From positions 1,994,001 through 2,058,000 of the forward strand of contig CP058931.1 of assembly GCA_024760505.1 (NCBI GenBank): a stretch of 64,000 nucleotides of DNA, in the 5' to 3' direction. Below the pieces are notes generated by a model. That model made no database searches and was not told where the DNA came from. It saw only the letters and a list, made by a program, of their open reading frames with translations. This document shows positions 1 to 8,562 of the stretch, piece by piece; within the stretch, counting starts at the first letter, position 1; each line of letters starts with the position of its first letter. The translations under genes and the position numbers were made by a program. This DNA is from Nitrospira sp. (GTDB lineage: Bacteria; Nitrospirota; Nitrospiria; Nitrospirales; UBA8639).

Positions 1-1808
1 AGATCTCCTAACGCGATGGATGTCTTTATCGGCGCTCCGCCCTTGGCAAAGGTCAGGAGTTGTTGGGTCAATTCTTTGGCGCGCAAGCAGGCCTGCTCGG
101 CTTGCTCGAGGTTTTGCGTGAGAGGGTCGTTGGACACCATTCGCAATTTGGCCACGAACACGTTTCCCAATATCGTCGTGAGTATATTATTGAAATCGTG
201 AGCCAGTCCTCCCGCCAAGACCCCCAAAGAATTGAGTTTGCTGATTCGTTGTTGTTCTTCTTGGTGACGGGATTGGTCGGTAATATCTCGGAAGACTATT
301 ACCGTACCTAGGAGGTGACCGCTATGATCGCGGATTGGTCCCTCTCTCAGGGTAATCTTCCGTTGCCGGCCATGTTTGGTCAGTAATTGATGAGGGGCAT
401 CCAGCTCAGAGAGGACAAGGGTTCTGGAAGAAAACTGCAAAGACGGCTCCTCAACAATTTTTTGGCTATCACCGGTCAGGCGGAAAATTTCTTGGAATGG
501 TCGGTGCAAGGCTTCCTGGGTTGTCCATTCGGTGATCTGCTCCGCCAAAGGGTTTAAGAAAGAAATGCGTCCTTCTCGATCAGTCGTGACGATCCCTTCC
601 GCGACCGATTGAAGCGTGGTGACCAGATGATCCTTTTCAGCAATGAGGGCATGTTCGAGGCGTTTCCGGTCTGAAATATCTCGAAGGATAAAGCCGTAAT
701 GGGTGTCCATGCCGACTTTCCAACTTGTGGAAGAAATCTCCAAGGGAAATGATTCGCCGCTTTTCCGTAGGCCCGTCAGTTCCAAGGGCTGCTGAAGAGG
801 AAAAGTCGAAGATCGGCCATAACTGATATCTCCCAGTCCTTTCCGGTACATGTCCCGATAGCCTTCTTCCAATAAGGTCACAATCGAGTGTCCCAGGACC
901 TCGTCAGGCTGATAACCGAAAATTGACTCGGCTGCAGGATTCCACGAGACAATGGTTCCATGTAAATCGGCAGAAATGATCCCTTCATGGGCGGAGTCCA
1001 CCAGAGAGGAAAATTGAGAATGGAGTTCGGTCATACTCTGGCTGACCCGCACATGATGCGTGATATCCAGGCCATAGCCCCGCACGAGACTTTTTTCCTG
1101 AAGAGGTGAAAAGGTCCAATCAAAGTGGTGGTGGTCAACAATGACAGTGAGACCTCTGACCGGAGTGGTGGTTTTGAGGCATCCCAGGGCAAGCTGTGTC
1201 AATGTGGCTGGAAGCACCATTGGTACCCCGTCTTCCCGAAATCCATAGGTGTCGAGGAGGCGGATCATGGCAGGGTTGGCATAGGCCAGGTGTCCCTGTG
1301 CGTCCACTTCCACGATGGGATTCGGGCTTTCTTCTGGCATCGACGCGAGGTGTTGATGCGCTTCGTGTTGCCGGAGTTCCTGGCTGAGATCACGAAAAAT
1401 AATCAGCGCACCTGAGTGGCGCGGATTTGTCAGTGGTGTGGATTGGAATTCCACCCAACGGGTTTCCCCACTTGGCCGTCGGATCAAGAGTTGAGGCCTC
1501 CATATGGATTTCCCCGTGGTGATCGATCTCGTGATCGGGCAATGTTCCTCTTGTGTGACAAGATCAATATGGAGACATTCCGCATGGGCATGAAAGGATT
1601 GCCCAAGGCATGAGGTTTCGGTTCGATGAAGAATCCTGGCGCCTTCCAGGTTGAGGGAAAGAATCTGGCCTTGGGTATCCACGTGGCAGATGCCAATGTT
1701 GATGGAGTCCATCAGGGTATGCACAAAGGCTTGGGAGGAACGTAAGGCCGTCTCCAGTCCAGGGATGTCCATTTGTTTGAGTTCTTGAAAAAAATGTTGC
1801 CGATCCAC
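1..1808 (-). CDS. Multi-PAS sensor histidine kinase (C-terminus outside window)
   Basis: Reading the minus strand from a GTG at 1808 gives an uninterrupted frame of about 602 codons to the left edge. The GTG follows an in-frame TGA directly and has AGGAAGGA eight bases upstream, so this start is well supported. About four PAS-like segments fill residues 20-515, with repeated 'FRDI' ends such as IIFRDLS and VIFRDIT. They are followed by an H-box, GGLAHDFNNIL, with the phospho-acceptor His at about residue 537. The ATPase domain is beyond the edge. There is no signal peptide or membrane helix in the visible part, so it is probably a cytoplasmic NtrB-like or hybrid kinase. It follows the HD-GYP gene at 1861 on the same strand with a 52-base gap, suggesting co-transcription. 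Confidence 0.85.
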   Translation of the reverse strand, partial: MDRQHFFQELKQMDIPGLETALRSSQAFVHTLMDSINIGICHVDTQGQILSLNLEGARILHRTETSCLGQSFHAHAECLHIDLVTQEEHCPITRSITTGKSIWRPQLLIRRPSGETRWVEFQSTPLTNPRHSGALIIFRDLSQELRQHEAHQHLASMPEESPNPIVEVDAQGHLAYANPAMIRLLDTYGFREDGVPMVLPATLTQLALGCLKTTTPVRGLTVIVDHHHFDWTFSPLQEKSLVRGYGLDITHHVRVSQSMTELHSQFSSLVDSAHEGIISADLHGTIVSWNPAAESIFGYQPDEVLGHSIVTLLEEGYRDMYRKGLGDISYGRSSTFPLQQPLELTGLRKSGESFPLEISSTSWKVGMDTHYGFILRDISDRKRLEHALIAEKDHLVTTLQSVAEGIVTTDREGRISFLNPLAEQITEWTTQEALHRPFQEIFRLTGDSQKIVEEPSLQFSSRTLVLSELDAPHQLLTKHGRQRKITLREGPIRDHSGHLLGTVIVFRDITDQSRHQEEQQRISKLNSLGVLAGGLAHDFNNILTTILGNVFVAKLRMVSNDPLTQNLEQAEQACLRAKELTQQLLTFAKGGAPIKTSIALGD

Positions 1809-1860
1809 TCAGCGATTCCTTCCTATCATAGCGACGACATCGTGTGAACGATACCTCGTC

Positions 1861-3084
1861 TTACCATAAGGCTTCAAGGATTTTCGACAAATCCCATCCT
1901 TCCCGAATAGGGTCCAAGGCTTTTTCAATCGATCGATGAGGGGTTGTTGGGCTTTGTGCCGCCAGGTCAATGATTTCCTGCTCAGGATAGGGTTGGTCCA
2001 AGGAGTCCTTGAGTAATTTAATAGTAGGGGTCATTCGACTATGACTAGACACCCACACAACGACCGCCTGTTCGCCGGTATTCAGCCGAACCAGGGAACC
2101 AATTGGATACACCCCTAAGAGTTGAATTAATCGTTGGACAAGATACAGATGGTATTGCCCTCCGACAGCAGCCTGATACAGCTCGGATAAAGCCCGGGCA
2201 GGTGGCACGGGCGGACAGCTGCATCGTCCACTAATTTGCGCGTCATACGTGTCGGCAATGCTTAGTATTTGGGTGAGTTCCGAAATCTGAAGGCCTCGTA
2301 ATCCCCTGGGGTAACCGGATCCGTCAAGCCGCTCATGGTGTTCCAAGACCATCCGTTTCGACTCGTCAGGAATATCGGGGAATTGCCTAAGAATGGCCAC
2401 CCCCATTTCACAATGCGCCTGCATAAGTTTCTGCTCTTGCGGTGTGAATCGTTCCACCTTACGGATCATATTCAACGGGAGACGAAGTTGTCCGATGTCG
2501 TGGAGAAGAGCGGCAAGCCCAACGAGTTTTAATTGTGTCGGATCGCAGCCGTGTTCTTGTCCGATGGCCATGGCTAACATTCCCGTATCTACCCCATGAG
2601 AGGCCAGATTAGGATCGAAGCGACGCATTTGAATCAGCGACACCATGGCGGCCTGGTGGTCTAAAATTCCATCAAGCAGGATGCTGACCACACTTCGGAC
2701 TTCCTGGATGTGTTGGGGAGTGGGCGTCTCCATTTGGCGGAAAAATACCTCCATTGTGGAGATAGCTTCTGCGCGGAGGAGACGCGCGGCCTCAATGTCT
2801 TCCGGATTGGGCCCTGAACCCATCCTGGGGGATGTTAACGAGATTGAGGGAGAAAGGTCTTGGGCCTCTGACGTGGGCTGAACCTCGCTCACCTCGGCAA
2901 GATCGCATCCCTTTTCCGTGTCGATTTGGACTTCCTTAATTCCGTAATTGCGCAATAGGGCAATCTCATCCTCTCGTTTGATCGTCCATTTGTGACGGAG
3001 AAACGGGGTTTTAAACCATGATCGGTCCATGCCCGTGATATACATTCCAGGCCGCAGGTCATGAATAGAAATACGTTTATTCAT
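1861..3084 (-). CDS. DUF3391 + HD-GYP domain protein (putative c-di-GMP phosphodiesterase)
   Basis: 407 aa from the ATG at 3084. The frame is open further upstream to 3288, but the start chosen aligns with the paralogue at 15947-17221 (MxxKRI...GMY..GxDRSWxKTPFL). Residues 1-60 form the DUF3391 region. The HD pair is at about residues 195-196 (HDIGQ) and the GYP signature HHERLDGSGYP at about 249-259. This is a complete HHExxDGxGYP motif, so cyclic-di-GMP hydrolysis is plausible. It lies between a TPR lipoprotein gene and a PAS kinase gene on the same strand. No strong ribosome binding site precedes the ATG, so the start is moderately sure. Confidence 0.85.
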   Translation of the reverse strand: MNKRISIHDLRPGMYITGMDRSWFKTPFLRHKWTIKREDEIALLRNYGIKEVQIDTEKGCDLAEVSEVQPTSEAQDLSPSISLTSPRMGSGPNPEDIEAARLLRAEAISTMEVFFRQMETPTPQHIQEVRSVVSILLDGILDHQAAMVSLIQMRRFDPNLASHGVDTGMLAMAIGQEHGCDPTQLKLVGLAALLHDIGQLRLPLNMIRKVERFTPQEQKLMQAHCEMGVAILRQFPDIPDESKRMVLEHHERLDGSGYPRGLRGLQISELTQILSIADTYDAQISGRCSCPPVPPARALSELYQAAVGGQYHLYLVQRLIQLLGVYPIGSLVRLNTGEQAVVVWVSSHSRMTPTIKLLKDSLDQPYPEQEIIDLAAQSPTTPHRSIEKALDPIREGWDLSKILEALW

Positions 3085-3312
3085 GGTGCAAGGTTGGGCA
3101 AAAGGGGATATAAAATGCACCAGATGAGACGTGAGATGTACAGATGGGTACCAATCAACCGGGGACTGGATAGAATCGCGCCAATGGTAACGATATTCCC
3201 GTAAAAGGGCAAGAGAGGGGGGAGGCGAACCACCTCCCGCGGGCTCGTATGAAACCATTGATTGCTGCAAGATCCAAACGACCGACAATTTAGGAGGAAA
3301 ACAGGAGAAGGA

Positions 3313-3906
3313 TTAGGAGGAATGTTTGAGAATCCGATCAATGCGGCCGGCAATCTCCGTCGCTTCCTCCTGGTGATCACCAGCCAGTAGGAGGGCATGG
3401 TAAGTTTGCAAGGTGGGGAGTAATTGCGGGTCAGAAAGTCCCCAGGATTTTTCACGGATGGCTAAGGCTCGCTTGAGAAGTGGGCGGGCCATCTCCAATT
3501 GGTTTTTTCGCTGATATAACGAGGCGAGGGCGGCTAAAGGATCGGCCATCCGAAGATGTTCAGAACCCAAAGATTGAGCCAGCAGGGGCAAGGCCTCCCA
3601 GTAATAGGCTTCGGCCTGAATCTCTTGTCCTTCCAAACGGGCGACCTCCCCCAGCTGATAAATCACCAGGGCATATCGTTCATCGGTCGGCCCCTGTTTT
3701 CGAACCGATGGTAACAGACGATGAAGCAGGTCTTTGGCTTCTTGCAATTGTCCACGGGAGAGAACCGCATGGACCTGCTCCCATTGCCGATCCCATTCGG
3801 ACGATGTCGGACACCCGGTGAGCAGGCCGATGAGACCCGCAAGCAGCCACCCTATAATCAATGTTCGGTTTGGGATGTGGTTCATAAGTGTCGGACGCGT
3901 CTTCAC
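3313..3906 (-). CDS. TPR-containing lipoprotein
   Basis: 197 aa from a GTG at 3904-3906; an in-frame ATG at 3885 (MNHIP) is an equally good start. A hydrophobic segment ends in the lipobox LLTGC, so it should be a membrane-anchored lipoprotein facing the periplasm. The mature part is helical with TPR-like repeats of the tetratricopeptide_12 type (ALPLLAQSLG, RPLLKRALAIREKS), typical of scaffolding proteins. It is upstream of the HD-GYP gene on the same strand with 228 bases between them. Role unknown. Confidence 0.75.
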   Translation of the reverse strand: MKTRPTLMNHIPNRTLIIGWLLAGLIGLLTGCPTSSEWDRQWEQVHAVLSRGQLQEAKDLLHRLLPSVRKQGPTDERYALVIYQLGEVARLEGQEIQAEAYYWEALPLLAQSLGSEHLRMADPLAALASLYQRKNQLEMARPLLKRALAIREKSWGLSDPQLLPTLQTYHALLLAGDHQEEATEIAGRIDRILKHSS

Positions 3907-4047
3907 ATCTAACTAAAGGCACAAGTGAGTGAAGGAAACCTCGCGTTAGAATGTGGCAACCATCATGGGAAAACCTTGTGACATTCTGGACATTTTCTGT
4001 CACTCTTTGTAGGGTACCCGAGTGCAGAACAAGTAACGGAGATGAAG

Positions 4048-5520
4048 ATGCTTGACCAGGTATTGCGATATTGCCAGCATGACGTGTGGAAGGAAGATGT
4101 CAATGCGTTAACTGGTTTTCGACAGTTCGGCGTCAAAGCTCTGCGTCTGGTATTGGTGGCGGTCGCCGAATTTCAGGAAAGTTTCCTGAGTATTCGAGCC
4201 ACCAGTTTGGTCTACACCACTCTCCTTTCCCTGGTTCCGTTTTTAGCGGTCACCTTTTCGGTCCTCAAGGCCTTTGGTATTCATCAAAAGATCCAACCGA
4301 TTCTGGCGCAAGCGTTGGATCCGCTCGGGCCCAAAGGAATTGAGATTACCACGAATATCATCCAGTTTGTCGACAACATGAAAGTTGGGGTCTTGGGGGC
4401 TGTGGGCATTGCGGGACTGTTCTATACGACGTATTCCCTGATTGAAAAAATTGAAGAGGCACTGAACTCGATTTGGCGGGTTGATGCCGGGCGTCCGTTG
4501 GCCAGAAGGGTCACCGATTATTTAAGTGTCGTCCTCGTGGGCCCTGTGTTTGTCTTTACGGCCTTCGGACTCACTGCCTCGGCGCAAAGTCATTGGCTTG
4601 TCCAAAAAATTCTGGAAGTCCAGCCGCTTGGCCATCTGATGGTCGTGCTCACCAATCTGCTGCCCTTCTTTTTTATGTGCCTGGTGTTTACGTTTCTCTA
4701 CAAGTTTCTGCCTTATACAAAGGTCAATTTTAACTCAGCGCTGATCGGGGGAGTGACGGCAGGACTGCTCTGGCAAGTGGCCGGATTGGCGTTTGCTTCA
4801 TTTGTCGTAGGGACAGGACGATATAGCGCCATATACTCAGGCTTTGCCGTGCTTATCCTCTTTCTCATTTGGCTCTACGTCGGATGGCTTATAGTACTGG
4901 CAGGCGCTCAAGTTGCCTATTATCATCAACACCCATCCGCATACCTCTTACATTTGGGTCGAAAGCACCAGACGCCACTCTTTCGCGAATACCTCACCCT
5001 GTCATTGCTCACTCATATTACCCGCCGGTTTTTATCGGGGAAGCCGCCTCTCAGGGCAGAGCAGTTAGCCCGCGCACAAGGTGTGCCTCTTACGTTGGTG
5101 GAATCGCTCATCGATGATCTGGTGAAAGGGCAGATGGTCGTGAAAGGCGATAAACCCAAAGGGTTGGTATTGGCGCAGGCACCAGAAAACATTCCGGTGG
5201 TCGAGGTGTTACGGGTGGTGCAGCATCAACCCCATGGCGGGCCCCAGGCTTTTACGGTGGGTTCAGATTCCATTAGTCGGGTCCTTATACGCCGGGATGC
5301 GGCGGTGGAGGCCGCTTTAGAAGGCATGACGTTGCGGGATTTAGTACGACGTCAACCTGAAGTCGTTGAAGAAGGGAATGGAATGGACCATGCCCAGGGT
5401 CAAGATCCCAGTGGGGCTTTTCACCCTGAGTCGGAGGGTGAGGTTCCCGGTCCTCCAGCCTTTCTCCACGAAACCCCACAAGCCGATCCTCCTGTCGTCA
5501 GGAAAGGGAAGGCAAGGTAA
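4048..5520 (+). CDS. YihY/BrkB-family inner-membrane protein
   Basis: About 490 aa. Two ATGs lie two codons apart; GGAG ends directly before the one at 4042, so 4048, with six bases of spacing, is preferred. Residues about 30-300 match the YihY/virulence factor BrkB family: several membrane helices, an early SLVYTTLLSLVPFLAVTFSV segment and a late RYSAIYSGFAVLILFLIWLY segment. The family was once called ribonuclease BN, but that activity is not supported. The C-terminal 190 residues are a soluble extension with a winged-helix-like part (RAEQLARAQGVPLTLVESLI) and a disordered acidic tail. Transport role unknown. Confidence 0.85.
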   Translation: MLDQVLRYCQHDVWKEDVNALTGFRQFGVKALRLVLVAVAEFQESFLSIRATSLVYTTLLSLVPFLAVTFSVLKAFGIHQKIQPILAQALDPLGPKGIEITTNIIQFVDNMKVGVLGAVGIAGLFYTTYSLIEKIEEALNSIWRVDAGRPLARRVTDYLSVVLVGPVFVFTAFGLTASAQSHWLVQKILEVQPLGHLMVVLTNLLPFFFMCLVFTFLYKFLPYTKVNFNSALIGGVTAGLLWQVAGLAFASFVVGTGRYSAIYSGFAVLILFLIWLYVGWLIVLAGAQVAYYHQHPSAYLLHLGRKHQTPLFREYLTLSLLTHITRRFLSGKPPLRAEQLARAQGVPLTLVESLIDDLVKGQMVVKGDKPKGLVLAQAPENIPVVEVLRVVQHQPHGGPQAFTVGSDSISRVLIRRDAAVEAALEGMTLRDLVRRQPEVVEEGNGMDHAQGQDPSGAFHPESEGEVPGPPAFLHETPQADPPVVRKGKAR

Positions 5521-5547
5521 TGCACGTATGATGATAAGGGTAAGAAG

Positions 5548-6996
5548 ATGAATATGTGGATTGTCCCGGGTGCGCCGTTGATGGAAGGGCGAGGCTGGCG
5601 GATTTGGTGTTCGCAAAAAGGCGAGGAAAGTTTTTCTCAGCCACAAGCTGAGGTGCGGCATAAGAATGCGATGGTCCCGTTCCAGAGTACATGGACACTC
5701 CTTCCCCAACTTCCAGGATTGAAGAGACGAATGGGCGTGATGGCCCTGACGCTCAACACTCCAGGTCCGCCGGAAGGCACTCTCTATTCTGTCACGCTGG
5801 CAACGAATCAGGAGCGCCAGACCTTTCATTGGTGGACGATGCCGTATCACCTCACCGCCCAACCGGTGACTTTTCTGTTTGCCTCCTGCTTTTGGCATAA
5901 CAATGATCGTGAGGGATTTTACCGGTCCGGTCTTCAGGAGTTGGGGCAGTTGGCTCATCCGCACTTTAAATTATTGCTGGGTGATCAGGTATATGGAGAT
6001 TGGCCGAATGCCTGGGATTTAGGGGATGAGGGCATCGAACTCTATGCAAAGCGGTATGCCCAATATTGGGGGGATGGCGCCTATCGGGAAGCCTTGCAAA
6101 CCTGTCCGAATTTTTTTTCCTGCGATGACCACGAATACTGGAACGATTATCCTGAAAAACAAATTCAACTGCCTCAGACCTGGGATTCGAAGAATCGCCG
6201 AAAATATGGAGGAGGGGCGGAGGAACTTTATTACCAGTATCAACGATGTCTGAATCCCGATGAGGCTCGCTGGTACCGGTTTGAGATCGATCCGGTCTCG
6301 TTTTTTATTACCGACACCCGCTCCGAGCGCGAAGGGTGCAACGACAAAGGCACCAGTCATTTCATGTCAGAGGAGCAATGGGTGGCGCTGGAAGCCTGGC
6401 AACAAGGATTAACAGGACCGGGCGTTTTGACGTTGGGCCAACCACTCTTTCAAAAAGACGGGGATTTCCGTGACCATTCCTTATCGAATTTCAAACAGGA
6501 TTATGCCCGTCTCTGGCGGGTGATCGAACGGTCCTTAGCGGGGCGGAATGCTCAACAGCAGCCACATGACATACTGATCCTGTCGGGAGATATTCATACG
6601 GGACGTTATGCTGAAGCCCATGGGCCATTTTCCGATGCACCTTATGGGGTGCCGGAGTTCATCGCTTCTCCGGCAGCCATGATTAATCCAGGCAATACCA
6701 AACCCGAAGCCCCGCCAGGCAAGATCCGGATTCTTCCCAATGTGGAGGGAAAGGAGTCGGTGTGGCGGATTGATCCTCAGACGAACATCGACATCATGAC
6801 TATTCAGAATAATGTGGGTCTCGTGCGCATGGTTCCCGGAAGTCAGACCGGAGGATCGCCACGAGTACGATTTGAGTTGGAATTATGGAGTTTGCCGGCC
6901 AAAGTTATTGAAATTGATTGGGATGAAACGGCTCCCCCTCAAGGTCTGGGTGGTCCCTTGACGCGCCTGTGGAACAAGGAATTAATGCTCCGGTAA
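5548..6996 (+). CDS. PhoD-like metallophosphatase family protein
   Basis: 482 aa, with no obvious signal peptide. Metallophosphoesterase features of the PhoD type are visible in order: ASCFWHNND at about 112, LLGDQVYGDW, CDDHEYWNDY, TDTRSER and LSGDIHTGRYAEA. These carry the Asp/Asn/His metal ligands expected for alkaline phosphatase D/phospholipase D-like enzymes. The substrate cannot be told from sequence. A purine-rich AAGGGTAAGAAG directly precedes the ATG. It follows the YihY gene on the same strand by 27 bases, so they may share a transcript. Confidence 0.8.
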   Translation: MNMWIVPGAPLMEGRGWRIWCSQKGEESFSQPQAEVRHKNAMVPFQSTWTLLPQLPGLKRRMGVMALTLNTPGPPEGTLYSVTLATNQERQTFHWWTMPYHLTAQPVTFLFASCFWHNNDREGFYRSGLQELGQLAHPHFKLLLGDQVYGDWPNAWDLGDEGIELYAKRYAQYWGDGAYREALQTCPNFFSCDDHEYWNDYPEKQIQLPQTWDSKNRRKYGGGAEELYYQYQRCLNPDEARWYRFEIDPVSFFITDTRSEREGCNDKGTSHFMSEEQWVALEAWQQGLTGPGVLTLGQPLFQKDGDFRDHSLSNFKQDYARLWRVIERSLAGRNAQQQPHDILILSGDIHTGRYAEAHGPFSDAPYGVPEFIASPAAMINPGNTKPEAPPGKIRILPNVEGKESVWRIDPQTNIDIMTIQNNVGLVRMVPGSQTGGSPRVRFELELWSLPAKVIEIDWDETAPPQGLGGPLTRLWNKELMLR

Positions 6997-7079
6997 TCGG
7001 AGAAATTGACATTTCAACCATGGGTGCCCGGGCATGTCTATAGAGTGTTTTCTGAGCCATATCTAGAAAGGAATTCATC

Positions 7080-7865
7080 ATGCGCCACTCTCAAACTTCG
7101 ACCAGAAATCCGGCTATTAAAGACTGGACCAGCAAATATGGAAAACGGACCAACTTGCAGTTTTTTGATGAGGCATTTGCCTCTCTGCAAAGAGAGGGGA
7201 TTGGTTGTCGTGGATTAATGACGGTTGGACTGATCGGCAGCCGGGATGTTCCAGGGCATACCTTACGAACGGCCCAGTCCATGGTGCGTTGGGATCTCCG
7301 ACCGAGTTTCTGGTCGCATGTCTTTGTGGTGGCGGAACCGGTGACTTCTCGCACCTCGTTGAGATCCTTGCCGATCCTGGAAGTCCCGTTGCATCCACGG
7401 AATGGGATCTTTCCCAGGCCGGAATGCAATGGGATTAACGAAGGCACCTTAGGTCTGTATGAGAATAAGGATATTGATGCCAATGTGGGGTTGGTGGCCG
7501 TAAGCATGTCAGACGAGGATGCCAAGAAACTTAAGAAGCGGGCGATGAACTGGAATCAGGATCGTGTGCGTTACAATTTTTGGGAGATGTTGGGAGTCTG
7601 GCAAAGTTATCTCTGGTCCCAAGGGGCCAGACGCAATCCGTTGCGAGAAGGCACGCCGATCGCGGCATCCTCCTACATTGAATTCATCTTTGAAGGGCTG
7701 GGTTTGGGTGTGACGCCGGGTACCTCGGAACGTAATAGCGCGCCGGAGCATCTCTGGAATGCGGCCTGCTGGTGGCACAAGGCCTTCAAGGAGCAAGACC
7801 GGAAGGTGGCCGGGATGTTTGTCGCGCGTGACCGCGGGTGTGCGATGGCCAGCTGCGACGAATAG
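7080..7865 (+). CDS. Hypothetical protein, possibly permuted papain-like (YiiX type) fold
   Basis: 261 aa, start ATG preceded by AAAGGA with seven bases of spacing. I do not recognise the family firmly. The segment WSHVFVVAEP followed later by IAASSYIEFIFEGLG is laid out like the His and Cys motifs of permuted NlpC/P60 (YiiX/DUF830) enzymes. The nucleophile Cys would be Ser here, so catalysis is doubtful. No signal peptide or membrane helix is seen. It lies 83 bases after the PhoD-like gene on the same strand and ends before a repeat-rich gap. Confidence 0.6.
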   Translation: MRHSQTSTRNPAIKDWTSKYGKRTNLQFFDEAFASLQREGIGCRGLMTVGLIGSRDVPGHTLRTAQSMVRWDLRPSFWSHVFVVAEPVTSRTSLRSLPILEVPLHPRNGIFPRPECNGINEGTLGLYENKDIDANVGLVAVSMSDEDAKKLKKRAMNWNQDRVRYNFWEMLGVWQSYLWSQGARRNPLREGTPIAASSYIEFIFEGLGLGVTPGTSERNSAPEHLWNAACWWHKAFKEQDRKVAGMFVARDRGCAMASCDE

Positions 7866-8562
7866 GTTCTGTATATATGGGGATATAATAGTGAAGGCCG
7901 TGGCAGGTATTCGGTCATCCCCGCAGTAGTAAGCGGGGATCCATCTAAAAAGAATGAGGATGGAGTCCCGATGAACGATGTTGGGAATGACACCGTGTCT
8001 TATCGTATCTCGAAGCGAAAACCTTTTCCTCTTTGTGCCGCCGAGTCCCAAGTTTTCTCCTTCCTTCCCATGCTTTAATTTTTTCTGCTCACTGACATTT
8101 ATTTGACTGGATCAGAAATGCCGGGTCTCGGCCAGGCAGCCGAGGTCCTTTTGTTTCGGCAAAAGGACCCAAAACCAATGACGCCCCATCCGGCCAAATT
8201 AAATTGGACGGACGCAAGGCATTGGAGGGCGGACCAACTCGCTGCGCTCAGACAAGGCCCGCCAAAATAAAGAGCGTCCGACCGGGCCGACTGGCAGGCG
8301 TCGGTCTAGGGATAGGTGCAAAGGAAAATTTAATGTTGCACCAGCCTTTTCCTCCATAGTTTTGAGACAAGATTGCTATGGAAATTATTTGAAGTAACTA
8401 AAATATTCCTGTTCCATTCCTTCCGCACGGGCTTTACTTTTTTCGTGGCTCTGTCCATCATAAGTGATCGCAGAATCGTTGGACTCTCTGGCTCTACTGA
8501 AGAAGCAGAAGACAAATGTAAGAGGCCCTCAGGGTTAGATAACCAAACAGGATTCACTCTCG
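7866..8562. other. Repeat-bearing intergenic gap upstream of the TIR-NLR gene
   Basis: About 700 bases without a convincing gene. It holds an imperfect palindromic element (about 7913-7998), a 190-base GC-rich stretch resembling a dispersed intergenic repeat (about 8121-8310), and an AT-richer 230 bases before the ATG at 8563 that should contain the promoter. Short frames here lack ribosome sites and recognisable products. Confidence 0.6.
7913..7998. repeat. Imperfect inverted-repeat (MITE-like) element
   Basis: The left arm GGTCATCCCCGC...GGGGATCCATC is mirrored by the right arm GGATGGAGTCCCGA...GGGAATGACACC, giving a long imperfect hairpin of about 85 bases. No transposase lies nearby. It has the look of a short palindromic intergenic element found in many bacterial genomes. 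Confidence 0.5.

Noticed and set aside
7091..8051. Two longer minus-strand frames opposite the 7080-7865 gene
   Set aside because: The plus-strand frame has a good ribosome site and follows its operon; the minus frames run into the palindromic repeat.
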